A stretch of DNA of 64,000 bases, from NCBI RefSeq assembly GCF_024679245.1, contig NC_090196.1, positions 6,015,361 to 6,079,360 on the forward strand, written 5' to 3'. The stretch comes from Pseudorasbora parva (Eukaryota > Chordata > Actinopteri > Cypriniformes > Gobionidae). Shown here piece by piece: positions 33,590 through 45,124 of the stretch. Numbering within the stretch: the stretch's first letter is position 1; the number at the start of each line of letters is the position of its first letter. Under the pieces are notes generated by a model, which saw nothing but the letters and a program-made list of their open reading frames with translations, was not told the DNA's origin and searched no databases. A program made the position numbers and the translations under genes.

Positions 33590-33790
33590 AGTTGTAAGAG
33601 GTCAGAAAGTGTTGGATGGCAGAGGTCGCTTTCAGATGAGGGATTATAGGGGAGAGATGTGTATTCCATTGTAATAAAGTCGGTGAGAAGATTTTTCCAG
33701 TGGTTAATGTGTATTTTGTTACGAGTTTTCCAGTTCATGAGGATAGTTTTCTTGGCAATGGTTAGGGCTATGAGGAGAGTTGTAGATCGA
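33590..33790 (-). pseudogene. LINE-1-like ORF2, last segment
   Basis: Reads LTIAKKTILMNWKTRNKIHI then NHWKNLLTDFITMEYTSLPY, the usual extreme C-terminus of fish L1 ORF2, and then a stop. Separated from the rest of ORF2 by the LTR-like insertion. Confidence 0.8.
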
Positions 33791-33796
33791 AATTTT

Positions 33797-34400
33797 ACTG
33801 TTTAATATTATTTTATATTATTAGTATGTATAATCAGTTAATATCATGTATTTGTATTATTATTCTTTACTAATATTCATTATCATTTGTATAATCATTA
33901 TTATTTAGTCAGAATGAGCCTGAGCACAGGAGTGTGAGGGACATGGAGAGGAGATAATTTTGAACACAGGAATATGTAGCATAAGTTTTCCAATTATGCA
34001 CATGTGACTGTAATTCTCTGTAAGGAAGTATTGTGTAGCATGATGTTGTTTTCCTACCAATGCATATGACACATGTCACAAGTTCTGTATAAGACATATT
34101 TTGAACAATGAACAACAAGTTTCTCTATGCATATGTTCTAGGGTATATTATGCTGCGTGAAAGCACGAGGTATAGCGCAAACAACCTGTTTATCTAGTAA
34201 TACAATTGATTTCTCTGTCTGAGCAACCTATAAAATCCAAACTGGGTGTCCAGGAGGACAGAGAAAGCTGGAATGAAGATCATCTCCTAGGAAAATTGTC
34301 TTTCTCTCCTATGTCTGATATAAAATTATATAAAATAAATCTCTTGGCAAAATAACTGGTGTCCGGTCCTGTGAATTAAACTACCACGGGGGAAAAGCTT
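33797..34400 (+). mobile_element. Solo-LTR-like insertion in the LINE copy
   Basis: About 600 bp interrupts ORF2 of the LINE. It has a TATA-like CCTATAAAAT (34228-34237), then about 100 bp later AATAAA (34334-34339), and a GT-rich stretch ending near CTACCACGGGGG. This is the U3-R-U5 order of a retroviral or ERV-type LTR. AATTTT occurs at both borders as a possible target duplication, but TG..CA ends are not clear. No internal retroviral genes present. Confidence 0.5.
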
Positions 34401-34411
34401 AATTTTTAAGT

Positions 34412-35212
34412 CTACAGAGTTTTAAAGTTTATAGTTTTATCTGTAATTATTGTGAGGTCCCCTAGCAAGCAAAGAGAGGGCGATAGTGGGATGTGGCAGC
34501 CCACTATAGTGGATGGTGACTGTGTGACCTCTTCCCAGAAGTGTTTGATTGGAGTGCAGTGCCAGGTTGCATGGATGTATGTATCTGTAGATTTCTGACT
34601 GCAATGTGTGCAAATTTCTGATGTGAAACCCATTTTAGCTAATCTATTGGCCGTGTAGTGTGTTCTGTGAAGTGTTTTGTATTGTATTAATTGAAGATTA
34701 GCATTTTTGGACATGAAATAGATGTTTTTACAGATTTGGGTCCAGAAGTTGGCATCAGGAGCTATTGAGAGATCGTTTTCCCATTTTATTGTTGGTAAGT
34801 ATATGGTCTGAAATTGATTTGAAATGATTTTGTATATTTTAGAGAGAAGTTTCTTTGGAGATGAAATGTTAACTAAGTCTGATATTGCTGGTGGAAGTTC
34901 TAAATTTGTGGCTCGGATGTTTATTTTTGCCAGAACAGAAGATTTGAGTTGCAGGTATTTTAAAAATTCATTGCTCCTGATGCCAAACTCCTGGGCCAAA
35001 TGCGGAAATGTTGTTAATGTGTTGGATTTGAAAATATGGTTATTATGAGTGATACCCTTTTCAGCCCATGTGCGAAAGTTTAGTTTTTTTTTTTTATTGC
35101 TAATGAAGTCACGGTTGTTCCACAATGGGGTGCGGATAGATGGAGCTAGTATAGAATTTGTGATTTGGTGAAATTTCCACCAGGCTGTCAGAGTGGAAGC
35201 TATAGAGAGCAT
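34412..35212 (-). pseudogene. LINE-1-like ORF2 C-terminal region
   Basis: A 266-residue open segment containing LQLIQYKTLHRTHYTANRLA, then KMGFTSEICTHCSQ and HATWHCTPIKHFWEEV. This matches the region after the reverse transcriptase domain of L1 ORF2, including the terminal Cys/His motif (C-x2-C ... H-x4-C). No RT catalytic region is present because of the 5' truncation. The frame continues, after the LTR-like insert, at 33590-33790 (LTIAKKTILMNWKTRNKIHI). The first codons include flanking DNA. Confidence 0.85.
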
Positions 35213-35214
35213 TT

Positions 35215-35679
35215 AATTGGACAGAAAATCTGATGAGAAGCTGAAGTGCAGAGTGATGTCATCAAAATCATTTATCCATATTGGCGGTAGAGAAAGACTG
35301 TATGTTTTCAATGCTTTTATCCTGTAAAGGTGAATTTTGTCATTGTTTTTGAGCACACTAGCTCATGAATAACAGTAATGCTAACAATATTCTTACTAAA
35401 GTTTTACCAAAAAACGTTGAATGGAAGAGAATGGAAAATGGCCATGAAAAAAAAGACTTAATTAAGTACAAAAAAGAAAGAAGAAAAAGCTAATATTATA
35501 TATTGATATCCGGGGGGTATAATGTTGCAAAGGTGTGGAGTTTGACTCCTTCAAAGGAATGCAGAAAAGATATGTACAGTGCAAACATATAACTGGCACA
35601 ATTTCAACATGAAAACAGAATTTTCTTAGCAGAAAAAAATATCAAAACAAAACCTTTTAGAGCATATAATGTACATGTA

Positions 35680-35717
<38 letters not shown>

Positions 35718-36140
35718 AGAAACAGTCAGTGTAATCAGCCATACAGCAAAATGAACAATGCAGGCCTGCAGTCAAACGCATCTGTATGTTCATTAAAGCC
35801 GTGAATGTTAGAACATCTGGATTACACAATACAGTCGAAATACAAATGGGAAAAATACTCTCCTGCATATGAAAGATTTTGCATCTACTGTCATCTGCTA
35901 TATGCCCATGCATATTCTTTCATATGCAGGAGAGTATTATTCCCATTTGTATTTCTGTTTCAAGCACAATCAAGATTTCTAATAAAACATAACAATTAAA
36001 GCAGGTAGGTACGATTTCACACACACATGACGCCTCCTATGGGGATCAGAGCTCTGCTGATGAGTGTGTGATTTCAGTCGGATGTGCTAGCGGTACATGA
36101 GCTTTCAGATAAACACATCTTTATAATGTTTCAATGTGTG
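35215..36140. other. Intron 2 sequence with (GT)n and a long hairpin
   Basis: (GT)n at 35680-35716 and the hairpin listed separately. Otherwise no recognised repeat or exon. Confidence 0.5.
35837..35955. repeat. Near-perfect 40-bp inverted repeat (hairpin), 39-nt loop
   Basis: 35837-35876 and 35916-35955 are reverse complements with one mismatch (A versus T at the 17th position). The arm contains AATACTCTCCTGCATATGAA. It could be a miRNA-like precursor, a small foldback element or a palindromic duplication. No flanking TA or other target duplication is obvious. Confidence 0.9.
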
Positions 36141-36978
36141 CTACACTGTAAACCCCATAACACTCAATATAATTAACTGATTTGAGCAGAGCCAACTCAA
36201 ATTAGACAAATTAGTTCAATCAAATGAACTTTTACGAGTATTTAAAACTTTCTCTTCTTTTGAGTTCTCAAAACTAACACATTTGAAGTAATCTGAATTG
36301 TTTCATTGCTTTGAGTTTTATGAACTTGTTTCTTTTCATTTAGACCAACTTAAATGTATTAACTGGGCTGGGATTTCTATTTCCCATGCATGCTTTGCCA
36401 TGACACCTAAAAGGGAGAGTAACGTTTTTTTGTGTATAAGATTAATGTAAAGTGGGAGATTTAGTCGTGTGCTTTACCATGTTAGCCTTGATGCCAGCCG
36501 AACTTAGCCCCTCCCACAAAATTTGAGGTCGGGACGTTCGGTCTGGACTTTATACGCTGTGGAGTAACGTTCTTTCCTGGTTCAGGTGAAACGCCCCATT
36601 ATCAAAGCCCGATGGAGCAGACTCATATTCTGACTAGAGATTAAGTATGACAATGTCAGGCTAATGCAATGTTAGTTTAGAAGAGCTTCTGTTGTGTAGG
36701 GGTTTTGGGGGGTTTCCATCATGTGACGAGTGGAGCATGAGCTTAGTTTGAGAACAGATATACAGTATATTGAACATTTTATATTGAATAAATATATTTA
36801 GTATGAATTGGCGTAGCCAAATATTTTAAGTTAAGAGCAATTCAAATGTAATTGTCAAAATAAAAATCTGAAAGTCCTGCTTACTTAAATTTTAAATTTC
36901 TTAACTTTAAAAAAAATGATGTAACTGATTGCCCCACATTTAATAAGTTTTGCCAACTTATTCAGGCTTAAAGTGTAG
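36141..36978. mobile_element. Candidate MITE / composite repeat
   Basis: CTACACTGTAAA at 36141 and TTAAAGTGTAG ending at 36978 are approximate inverses. The flanks are rich in ACTCAAA/TTTGAGT words typical of cyprinid MITEs. The centre (36500-36650) is GC-richer and may be a separate insertion. Confidence 0.35.
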
Positions 36979-37030
36979 AATAAATTAACTAACTTCTTAA
37001 AATGTGATATGTGTGATACCAGTGACTTAC

Positions 37031-37071
37031 TTGGATCAGACTTTGAGAAGGTGTCTCTGTCCAAGAGGTTT
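37031..37071 (-). CDS. cpne5: Copine-5-like, coding exon 2 (C2A calcium-binding loop 1)
   Basis: A 41-nt exon preceded by TTACAG and followed by GTAAGT. Read in the phase set by exon 1 it gives NLLDRDTFSKSDP, the copine C2A loop-1 motif with the two aspartates (LLD and KSD) that coordinate calcium in C2 domains. It ends with one base (A) that joins TT of exon 3 to make Ile. It is separated from exon 1 by about 15 kb and from exon 3 by about 28.6 kb of repeat-rich intron. It is too short to be found by ORF length and is supported by motif, splice sites and phase together. Confidence 0.9.
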
Positions 37072-37229
37072 CTGTAAGTAGAAAGGAAGACATTAAGGAA
37101 CAAAAGTTAATAATTAGTATTAACTCTGAATGAACAATGTAAATGAAATGTGCTAAAACTAGATTTGTATAAGTACAATTACAGACAGTTTTGATACAAG
37201 TACACACATGCATCAAGTTGCTGGAAATG

Positions 37230-38271
37230 CACTATATTGCCCAAATGTTTTGGGATGCCTCCCTTTACACGCACATGAACTTTAATGCCATCCCATTCTT
37301 AATCCGTAGGGTTTAATATTGAGTTGGTCCACCCTTTGCAGCTCTAACAGCTTCAGCTCTTCTGGGAAGGCTTTCCTCAAGGTTTAGGAGTGTGTTTATG
37401 GGGATTTATGACCATTCTTCTAGAAGCCCATTTGTGAGGTCAGGCACTGATGTTGGACGAGAAGGCCTGGCTCTCAGTCTCCGCTCTAATTCATCCCAAA
37501 GGTGATCTATCGGGTTGAGGTCAGGACTCTGTGCAGGCCAGTCAAGTTCCTCCACACCAAACTCACTCATCCATGTCTTTATGGACCGACGCTTTGTGCA
37601 CTGGAGCGCAGTCATGTTGGAACAGGAAGGAGCCATCCTCAAACTGTTCCCACAAATTCGGGAGCATGAAATTGTCCAAAATGTCTTGGTATGCTGAAGC
37701 ATTGAGAGTTCCTTTCAATGGAACTAAGGAGCCAAATCCAATCCCTGAAAAACAACCCCACACCATAATCCCTCCTCCACCAAACTTTACAATTGGCTGC
37801 TCGGCCATGGAAACCCATTTCACAAAGCTTTCTACACACTGATCTTGAGCTCATCTGAAGGCCACATGAAGTTTGGAGGTCTATAGCTATTGACTCTGCA
37901 GAAAGTTGGCGACTTCTGCGCACTGTGACCCTCAGCATGTGCTGACCCCGCTCTGTGATTTTATGTGGCCTACGTGGCTGAGTTGCTGTTGTTCCCAATT
38001 GCTTCCACTTTGTTATAATCCCACTAACAGTTGAACGTGGAATATTTAGTAGTGAGGAAATGTGAGGAATGGACTTATTGCACAGGTGTAACCTATCACG
38101 GCACCACGCTTGAGTTCACTGAGCTCCTGAGAGAGACCCATTCTTTCACTAATGTGTGTAGAAGAGTCTGCAGGCCTAGAGCTTGATTTATACACCCGTG
38201 GCCATGGAAGTGATTGAACACCAGAATTTAATGATTTGTAGGGCTGTCCCAATACTTTTGACAATATATTG
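37230..38271 (-). mobile_element. Tc1-like element (minus strand), transposase with DD34D triad
   Basis: Ends CACTATATTGCC (37230) and GACAATATATTG (38271) are imperfect inverses, and internal TIR words (CCCAATACTTTTGAC) match the family. At 1042 bp the element is shorter than usual, with the N-terminal region compressed. Confidence 0.85.
37406..37998 (-). pseudogene. Frameshifted Tc1-like transposase
   Basis: Three overlapping frames give [44 protein letters not shown], then [19 protein letters not shown] and NPIDHLWDELERRLR. Frameshifts near 37640 and 37820 disrupt it. The last catalytic position is Asp (NPID), with 34 residues after the second Asp when the frame is followed. Confidence 0.85.
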
Positions 38272-38950
38272 CATATCTGTGGTTTAATTCCTATGTTTAG
38301 TGGTGTTGAACTCATTCGCTTTAGCCATTATGAACATTCAGGTAAGGCAGGGTATTGCCAACTATCCCAAGATGCAATATACGTCATTGTTATTCAATGC
38401 ATTGCAATGCATCACAGTGTCATAACTGAGTCGTGATTGAAACCCCGGCAAACGCATGAGAGAGTCTAGAGAGTGAATCTGGGATATCTCTCTCAATCTC
38501 ATTTGCAGGGATCACTTTGCACCGTGTGTCACAGAAGCAGCTCTGACTGAGAATTTTAATTTTCAGAAGATTGTCTTGTCTTATTTAGATGAGTTATTCA
38601 TTAATTGCAGAAATTAAAATAATAAAAAACAGCAATACAGGATAGAAGTATCAATGTAACATTGCGAGAAAGAGAAATGTGATATAGTATCAGGCAATGA
38701 ATCACTGAAGGAAGTCTTACGCGCACACACTGATCTCTTCTGACTGCTCAAAGGCAGGGGAATCATTACAGCTCTAACAGTAAAACCTCGATAAGGCAAC
38801 AAAAAAAAGAAAAGGTCTGAGGATGCCATGGCATGAGAACTGGACACAGTCAGATTTTTCCCCCTCTTGCTGCTTTATGATTATCAGGGTAGGGAGGAAC
38901 GGAATACATGTAACAGCATTACGTCAAAAAACAAAGTAATCAGATTACAG
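38272..38950. other. Intron 1 sequence without recognised gene
   Basis: The last ~60 bp contain GTAATCAGATTACA, a motif common in fish dispersed repeats. No exon seen. Confidence 0.4.
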
Positions 38951-39111
38951 TTACATTTTGTAAAAAATGGGAATACTATCAGGATTACAATGGCTTCAGT
39001 ATTTTGACAAGATAGCGCAATATTGACAGTAGTGATGGAAAGATCGGGGAATCCGTGGAGATTGTGGATAATCCGCGGTGGTCAAGTAATAAAATATATA
39101 ATTTCAATTAA

Positions 39112-39740
39112 TTAATTGTGTCCTGACACGCCACCTCCAAAAAACCAATCGTCCAGCATTGAGTGCTCGGGTCGGGGCGGAGGGTTCGAGTCCAGCCCGA
39201 GGCTCGCCGCTGCCCGGCAAAGCATGGCTGTCAACTCTGGGTCCGACTCGAGCACCGCTGCACCACCCGGAGGCGGCAGCACAGCCAAATCATCATCCTC
39301 AGATGACTCCAGCCCACCTTGTGATGCGATGACCGACATCTCCTCGTCATCCGCGTCGCCAAACGCGACCGTCGGGACGGACGGGGCAGGCACTGCTGTG
39401 CACGCTTGGACTGACAACGGGTTCGGTGCTTCAGAGGGGGGTGTGAGCCGAGGCATGAGCGTCGGGGCTTTGTTCCACACCGTCACCCTCAGGTCACCCT
39501 GGCCACCAGCCAAAGTGCCGCCTTGCGTAGAGACGTCAGATCGGGGTGTGGCAGAGGGGACTCTCCCTCCGGCAACCGCACGGAGCTCATTGAGTCTTGA
39601 CCGGAACACCGAGATGGCCATGTTCCCGCAGTGGGAACATGACTCATCCACTGTCGCTGCCTGAGCGTGCTGAAACCCAAACATGTCAGACAGTGATAGT
39701 GCCGAAAGAGATCAGCCGCACCCAGAAGCACACGGGCGAG
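39112..39740 (-). pseudogene. DIRS-like retrotransposon gag-type fragment
   Basis: Minus-strand frames read CGADLFRHYHCLTCLGF-like and FQHAQAATVDESCSHCGNM (a C-x2-C/H zinc-binding segment). An acidic region (SSEDDDLAVLPPPGG) and SDPELTAMLCRAAASLGLDS to MLDDWFFGGG follow. This arrangement occurs in the gag-like ORF1 of fish DIRS-type tyrosine-recombinase retrotransposons. One frameshift lies near 39670 and the protein is cut off at 39112. No reverse transcriptase or recombinase nearby. Confidence 0.6.
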
Positions 39741-40260
39741 ACATCCTAAAAAGGACGTGCCACGTGTGAGCTCTTTTTGTGAGAGGAACCCTCACAGTCG
39801 ATGCCGAAGCGCTCAGGGAACCGCACACCAGCTGGATCCTGGATCGTCTGATCAGCAGGCAGGAAGTATGCGAACGCTGGAACGCGCCGTCACACCAACA
39901 CCGACTGGAAGGCTGCTCGTCTCGAAGAAGCTGACAGAGTCTCAGAAGGCTGTGGGGAGTGAAGAGTGTATGTGCTCTTGGCTCCGAAGCAGAAACATAA
40001 AGCGAACATGCCAGCGTACTTCCTGTCATACCCACGCGGTGGGCCAGAGTCCGCTATGCAAACTCTGCATGCCTAAGGCATTGGCACTGGCATAAATTCC
40101 TTAGATCTCGAAGTTGATAGGCTTCTAAGCGAAACCCCCATTCGTCAGTCACTGACGTTACTCAGAGTGACCGAACTCTCATTTCACGGTAAAAAGCAAT
40201 GAACGTGCGTCACAAATTACTTCCGTTTTCAACAAGAACATATAGGCTATCTCTCTTTAG
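39741..40260 (-). mobile_element. Probable 5' non-coding part of the DIRS-like element
   Basis: GC-rich sequence directly upstream (minus strand) of the gag-like fragment, with several short inverted words. It probably represents the terminal repeat/leader of the same element; assignment is by adjacency. Confidence 0.4.
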
Positions 40261-40371
40261 GGAAAACTAATACAGGAAAACAATGCTCAGAGCACCTCCT
40301 AGTGGTCATTAAATAAACACAAAGGGGGAAAAAATACATTACTTTGTTAATAGCTTTATAAAACTATACAC

Positions 40372-40629
40372 ATGCTAAACAGATATTATTCTGATAAGAA
40401 TATTCTTCAACATGATATATTAACCAGTTTAAAGCTTTATTCTTCATCAGGCACTAATTTGCAGACTCTCACTAAGCTACTCAGTTGCTTCAGCAGCAAT
40501 GAGGCAAAACATATCAGAGAGAGATTTGGGAGAATCAAAGAAGAATTAAAACCAAAAACAGATCGAAGGAAAGAAAAGTACCATGTGGGAGCGTTTTACT
40601 CAAGTAGTTTACCAGGACGAATCAAGTGA
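40372..40629 (+). other. Unrecognised 85-codon open frame
   Basis: Reads MLNRYYSDKNILQHDILTSL ... RERFGRIKEELKPKTDRRK. It is charged and non-repetitive but without recognised homology or convincing splice sites. It lies between two 17-bp direct repeats that bracket the DIRS-like debris. It may be retroelement-derived or chance. Confidence 0.2.
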
Positions 40630-40658
40630 TGGGTAAGTGATATAGCAGCTGAGAAGCA

Positions 40659-40659
<1 letters not shown>

Positions 40660-40736
<77 letters not shown>
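40660..40736. repeat. (TA)n microsatellite
   Basis: Uninterrupted TA dinucleotides. Confidence 0.97.
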
Positions 40737-40740
<4 letters not shown>

Positions 40741-40794
40741 CTTGACTTATTTACATTTGTGACCATGAAGGAATCCAAAAGTAATCAGATTACA

Positions 40795-41520
40795 TTTCAA
40801 TCCTAACTAAATTACATTATAATCCTAACTAAATATAGAACCAATAATCCATACACCAACCGATTACACAGTATACCCTATAAACATAAACGAATGTATA
40901 ATCAACACATACTCTACACATTGCAACCAATAAGCCATTAACCCAGTGGAATGGAACCAATAACCAATAAAATTTGGTTTAATGTAAAAGGTATCCCACA
41001 CAAGGACTATATATATATATAGATATATAAAAAATCCAATGTGAAACATACTGTATACGCTGAATATATTTTACATAACCACATAAAGTATAACAATTAG
41101 CCCATAAGCCTGAATGAATATATTTATATATTCTTAAATTTAACCAAAAGTATATAACCCATAACCCCAAATTCATCCAGAATATCCATTAAATTTAAAA
41201 TCCCATTTGAATAAAACCAATTAGCCGTAGACACTGAATATATAAACTCCAACTGAATATATAACCATTTTACAAGAGCACATATAGGCCAACACCCAAA
41301 ATCGCAACCCATAACAATAGCAGGTTCAAACGAATATATAACCAAATTAATATATAACCCCAAACGAATAACCAATATAACCAATGACCTTGCCAGATGT
41401 TGAAGCCATCCGACATGCACGACTCACTGGAAATACAAATCCAACTTGAATCCAACAAACAGAAACATTCATTAGAACATACACGCTAAACACATAAACT
41501 TCGACGATTGTTCTGGAACT
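40795..41520. repeat. G-poor, A/C-rich degenerate tandem-like tract
   Basis: The plus strand has few G and recurring words AACCAATA, TATAACC and AATATATAA with irregular spacing, suggesting an old decayed low-complexity array. No gene. Confidence 0.45.
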
Positions 41521-41852
41521 AGACAAAATAGTGGCTGTGTCCAAAATCGACCCCTATAGCGGGGCACTATTTGAGGGGAGGCACTGGAAGGCAAGCCTGC
41601 AAACTTTAGCTCGAAAAGAGTAAGGGCTAAAGCCTGTGCTCAGGCAGTGAAGGAGACAAGAGGCCGTTTAAGGAATCGACAGCCTGTTTGCTAATCTTCA
41701 ACATGTTTTACACTAATTTCACTAATTTTGGGAATGATATGTAGATTTTACTATGATAAATACGGTATTTTATAAGAAAAGGCAGAGTAGGGAATGTCGC
41801 CACAGGCAGGACTCGTTTTCAGAATTGACGCCACAAAATGTGATGGAGGCTT

Positions 41853-42840
41853 TAAAGGTACTAGGTAACTTTTCAACCTTCATAATATATTTTTCAAGAC
41901 TCTTGTAATGATAAATCGACTAACAATAGGTTGAATGACACGTCTGCCATAGCCTGCCGGGGTCTGTATCGTTTTTAATCGTACTTTTAAACTTCGGGTT
42001 TCGGGTAGTAACCCGAGAACAAAAAGAACTACAAAATTCGACTGCTTTACGGCATACACGTCACTTCCACCAACACACACACTTCCTTACATTCAGACGT
42101 GCGAGCCCAACTTTGTTCGTCGGATAATATAGTCATGTCCGAAGCAGCAGAGGCAAATAAGAAAGAAAAGGTTTTGTTGGAGGAAAGCAATAAGAGGAAA
42201 CGAAAAAGTGATGGGATTAAAGGCAGGACGAGGATCAACATGTGACCAGCGTTTGCTCGTCGGCGTGAGCTGAAGGAGGCGTGCCCGACCGATGCTGTCC
42301 TGCTTGTTACGGTGAGCTACCACTCAAACATTGAACTGAAGTATCATATAGATTCTGTAAAACGCTAACCAATAGACTACTATAATGACGCTGGCTTGTA
42401 AACGTGAGCATCGTGATTATTTGGCATTTGAAAAAAATAAAACCCATGAAATTATATTCATATGACCTGCTGAAACATGCCACTGACTGTAACACACGCG
42501 ACGCCAGAAGAACTCTGAACTCCTCTTGCAGTGTTCAGGGGAACTGTAAGTGCTGCACCAACCCGCGGGACGCTTTTATGAAGTTATTTGGCCCGCCCCG
42601 CACCACTGTATACATTTTTACAACCCGCCGCGCACCCGCGACCATTAAATAGACATACGGGGTCCGCGGGTTATGAGACGACCGACGCATCACTAGTTCA
42701 GGGCTATCATGTCAACAAATGCACGCGCGATGGCGTCCCCTGTTGTAGGATGACAGAGCTTACGACAGTAGTTGAGGACATTATTTTTCCCCAACTGTAG
42801 GGGGACCCCGAGAGCAAAAGTAGCCAAGTGCTGCTTTAAT
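41853..42840. mobile_element. Dispersed DNA repeat with decayed exon
   Basis: Ends CTTTAAAGGTACTAGGTAAC and GTAGCCAAGTGCTGCTTTAAT are approximate inverses (TTAAAG-n-GG-n-ACTTTT). Inside, 42135-42245 encodes MSEAAEANKKEKVLLEESNK then RKRKSDGIKGRTRINM. A stop follows, then PAFARRRELKEACPTD up to a GGTGAGC donor near 42309. Similar exons occur in fish repeats. The second half (42555-42700) contains another GC-rich repeat (AACCCGCGGGACGC). Confidence 0.5.
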
Positions 42841-43211
42841 TGTTTGCATTTCTGAAACAATATGTTGAACAACAAAGTTGTAACCTTCCCAAAAACAGCC
42901 TAAACAGAGTATGAGTTTGAGAAAGAATGAAAAAGTGTCATTGAAACTAATAAGCATTTTAGTCTGACGGTTCTTGTCATGGTAGTTTTTCTACGATATT
43001 GAACGTGTTAGGTCATTAGGAACTACAAGTGGAAAAAGATATGATTAAGGACCTTCTGAATCTTATCAGAGAAAGGTTTGATCTACTTGTGCATTGTTCT
43101 TATCAAATAATAAATAAATAAATAAATAATATATATATATATAAACTAAACCAGTTGTGTAACATTACATTGAAATGATACCAATTTATACTTCAGAGAT
43201 TTAACTTAACT

Positions 43212-45100
43212 ACAGTGCCTTATGGAGGGGTAACTTAAAACGCTGGCTCAATTTACCCCACAGCATGTGCCTGACTTTGGCCCATAGCTGCCGTTTTGCA
43301 TTAACCACTTCAGCTCTGCAGCACATTTTGCATTTTTTTGAGAATTAAGAATATCTGAATTTAAAAGAGTGCCCTACCCACATACATTAAGTAAATTGAT
43401 AAAAATGTCTCATTTTACAGAAAAAACTCTACATTTTAACACAGTGGTGGAATATTGCATATATTCTATTGTATTCACAATCTTATGATAAACATATATA
43501 ACAAATAAATATTTTGATTTCTTTTTAATTAATTTATTTTAAAATCTTTTTTTTTTTTTTTTTTTTTTTTTATCATTTTGGTCTCCAAGCTTTTTGGAAG
43601 TTTCTCTTGATTCTATAAATTGGCACTAACCAGGGGAAAACAGAATTTTGATATCAGCTTGATATCTCCTTGCAAATAAAAGTTATTGAGATTTATCTGA
43701 CCAAAGTGTCTAACAACTCCTACTCATCTGCATTGACATAAACTGGCCACTAGGAAATCGAAAAGAAGGCTCCGCCTCTTCAACTTTGTAAAGGGAGATC
43801 TCGGGCTCTGATTGGTCTAGAATCATGATCCACATGTCTATAAAGAGCTGAGATTCTCAAGATGTGTTCGACATCGGCTGCGGCTGGATGCATGCGATCG
43901 GCGAGAGTAGCCGAGTGCAGGCGGGGAGGAGCTGCAAACGCAGACGTGAAGTCGGACACTTTCTGCTTCCCGTGGTGACGCTTGCACTGCGTTTGCAAAC
44001 TTTAACACAGCTGATGTTAAATAAATGCAATATTTTTCAAATACACAGATGTTTCAATGACATTTTCATCCAATACTTTATATACTGCTTAATAAAGCGT
44101 CTGTTTGGACAAGATTAAAGTTCAACATATAAACCTACACTATCAATGAAGTGTTGTCAACGGTTTTTATCAGTTTTAGTTTGATAAACATGATGATATA
44201 ACATCGCGACTACACGAAAAGAGGTTTTACTATTATAAATTAATGATTTGTGAGCATTAGCGTAACATAAGGTTTTTAGAATAAACAGGAAACGCACGTG
44301 ATCGCTGTCATGCGGTGAATCGGCCAATCGTGGATCAGCTGTGTGGTCATCAGAGCTCGAGCAGCCTCCTGCAGTCCCCCTTGAGAATCTGCAGCGGCTG
44401 CATCAGCCGCCTGCTCTCGAATCGCTCTCGCGGAACTTTGTTGACATACGTCACAGTCACGCTGCCTCACTTCGGACAACATTTCTAACCGGCATGCACT
44501 GCTTTAAGTCAGCCGCCGATCGGTCTGCGCATCGCTGGGTGAAGTCGAACAAGCCTTCAGCTTTTCTGTCGCATGATGCAATATATGATGACATCATCAA
44601 AAATCGTGGCTAACATAACTAGCAAATCAAAACAATCACAATCTAAACTAGCAAAAATAAGAGTATTTGTCTGCATCACATGTTTTGATCTGGACATCGG
44701 TGACATATTACAGTGTCATTTGGCCCTGCTTGCAGAGCTGTTGCTAGCTTACCAATTCAGGCTAATATGTAGCTAAATGGTTTACATGTTTTTTTTACAT
44801 TACTTACAGAATCACCAATATGGATCATACATATTTTAGACCTAAACACATTTGCTTGGATGCAACAGCCATTACATCAGTTAAACTAAAATTTTACTCT
44901 GACAAGCCAAAAAGGAAATCAATTTTAAAGAAAATGGATGCCTTCCTCTCCGCCCATGTGCTTCTCCTTTTCACAGTCTGGCAGAAATGATGAGTGGTTC
45001 CAAAATATATGGTCACATGACAATACAAGTGTCCAGTTGCCAAGATAAAGGGGGTGGGTCAATTTACCCAATGGCTCATCTTACCCCACTCTCCCATAAT
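43212..45100. mobile_element. Candidate composite repeat with GGGTAA/TTTACCC ends
   Basis: Left TTATGGAGGGGTAACTTAAA and, inverted on the right, GGTCAATTTACCC ... TTACCCCACTCTCCCATAA are similar termini. The interior has (A/T)-rich sequence, a T-run (43548-43571) and GC-richer blocks (43745-44010, 44276-44560) that look repeat-derived. Boundaries are tentative. Confidence 0.3.
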
Positions 45101-45124
45101 CTGTAGCTAACAGTTCACGCTCTT

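Larger units (their letters stand above)
33036..35200 (-). mobile_element. 5'-truncated LINE-1-like retrotransposon with poly(A) tail
   Basis: Minus-strand 3' end is a poly(A) run (T-run on plus, 33036-33056). Target duplication TATAGAGAGCATTT flanks it at 33024-33037 and 35201-35214. The body holds the C-terminal part of ORF2 and a 3' UTR with (ATG)n (33318-33383) and other simple repeats. It is interrupted by an LTR-like insert (~33797-34400). Confidence 0.9.

Noticed and set aside
39116..39664. 182-codon plus-strand ORF, Ser/Pro-rich
   Set aside because: Antisense to the DIRS-like gag fragment; GC-rich sequence lacks stops on both strands.
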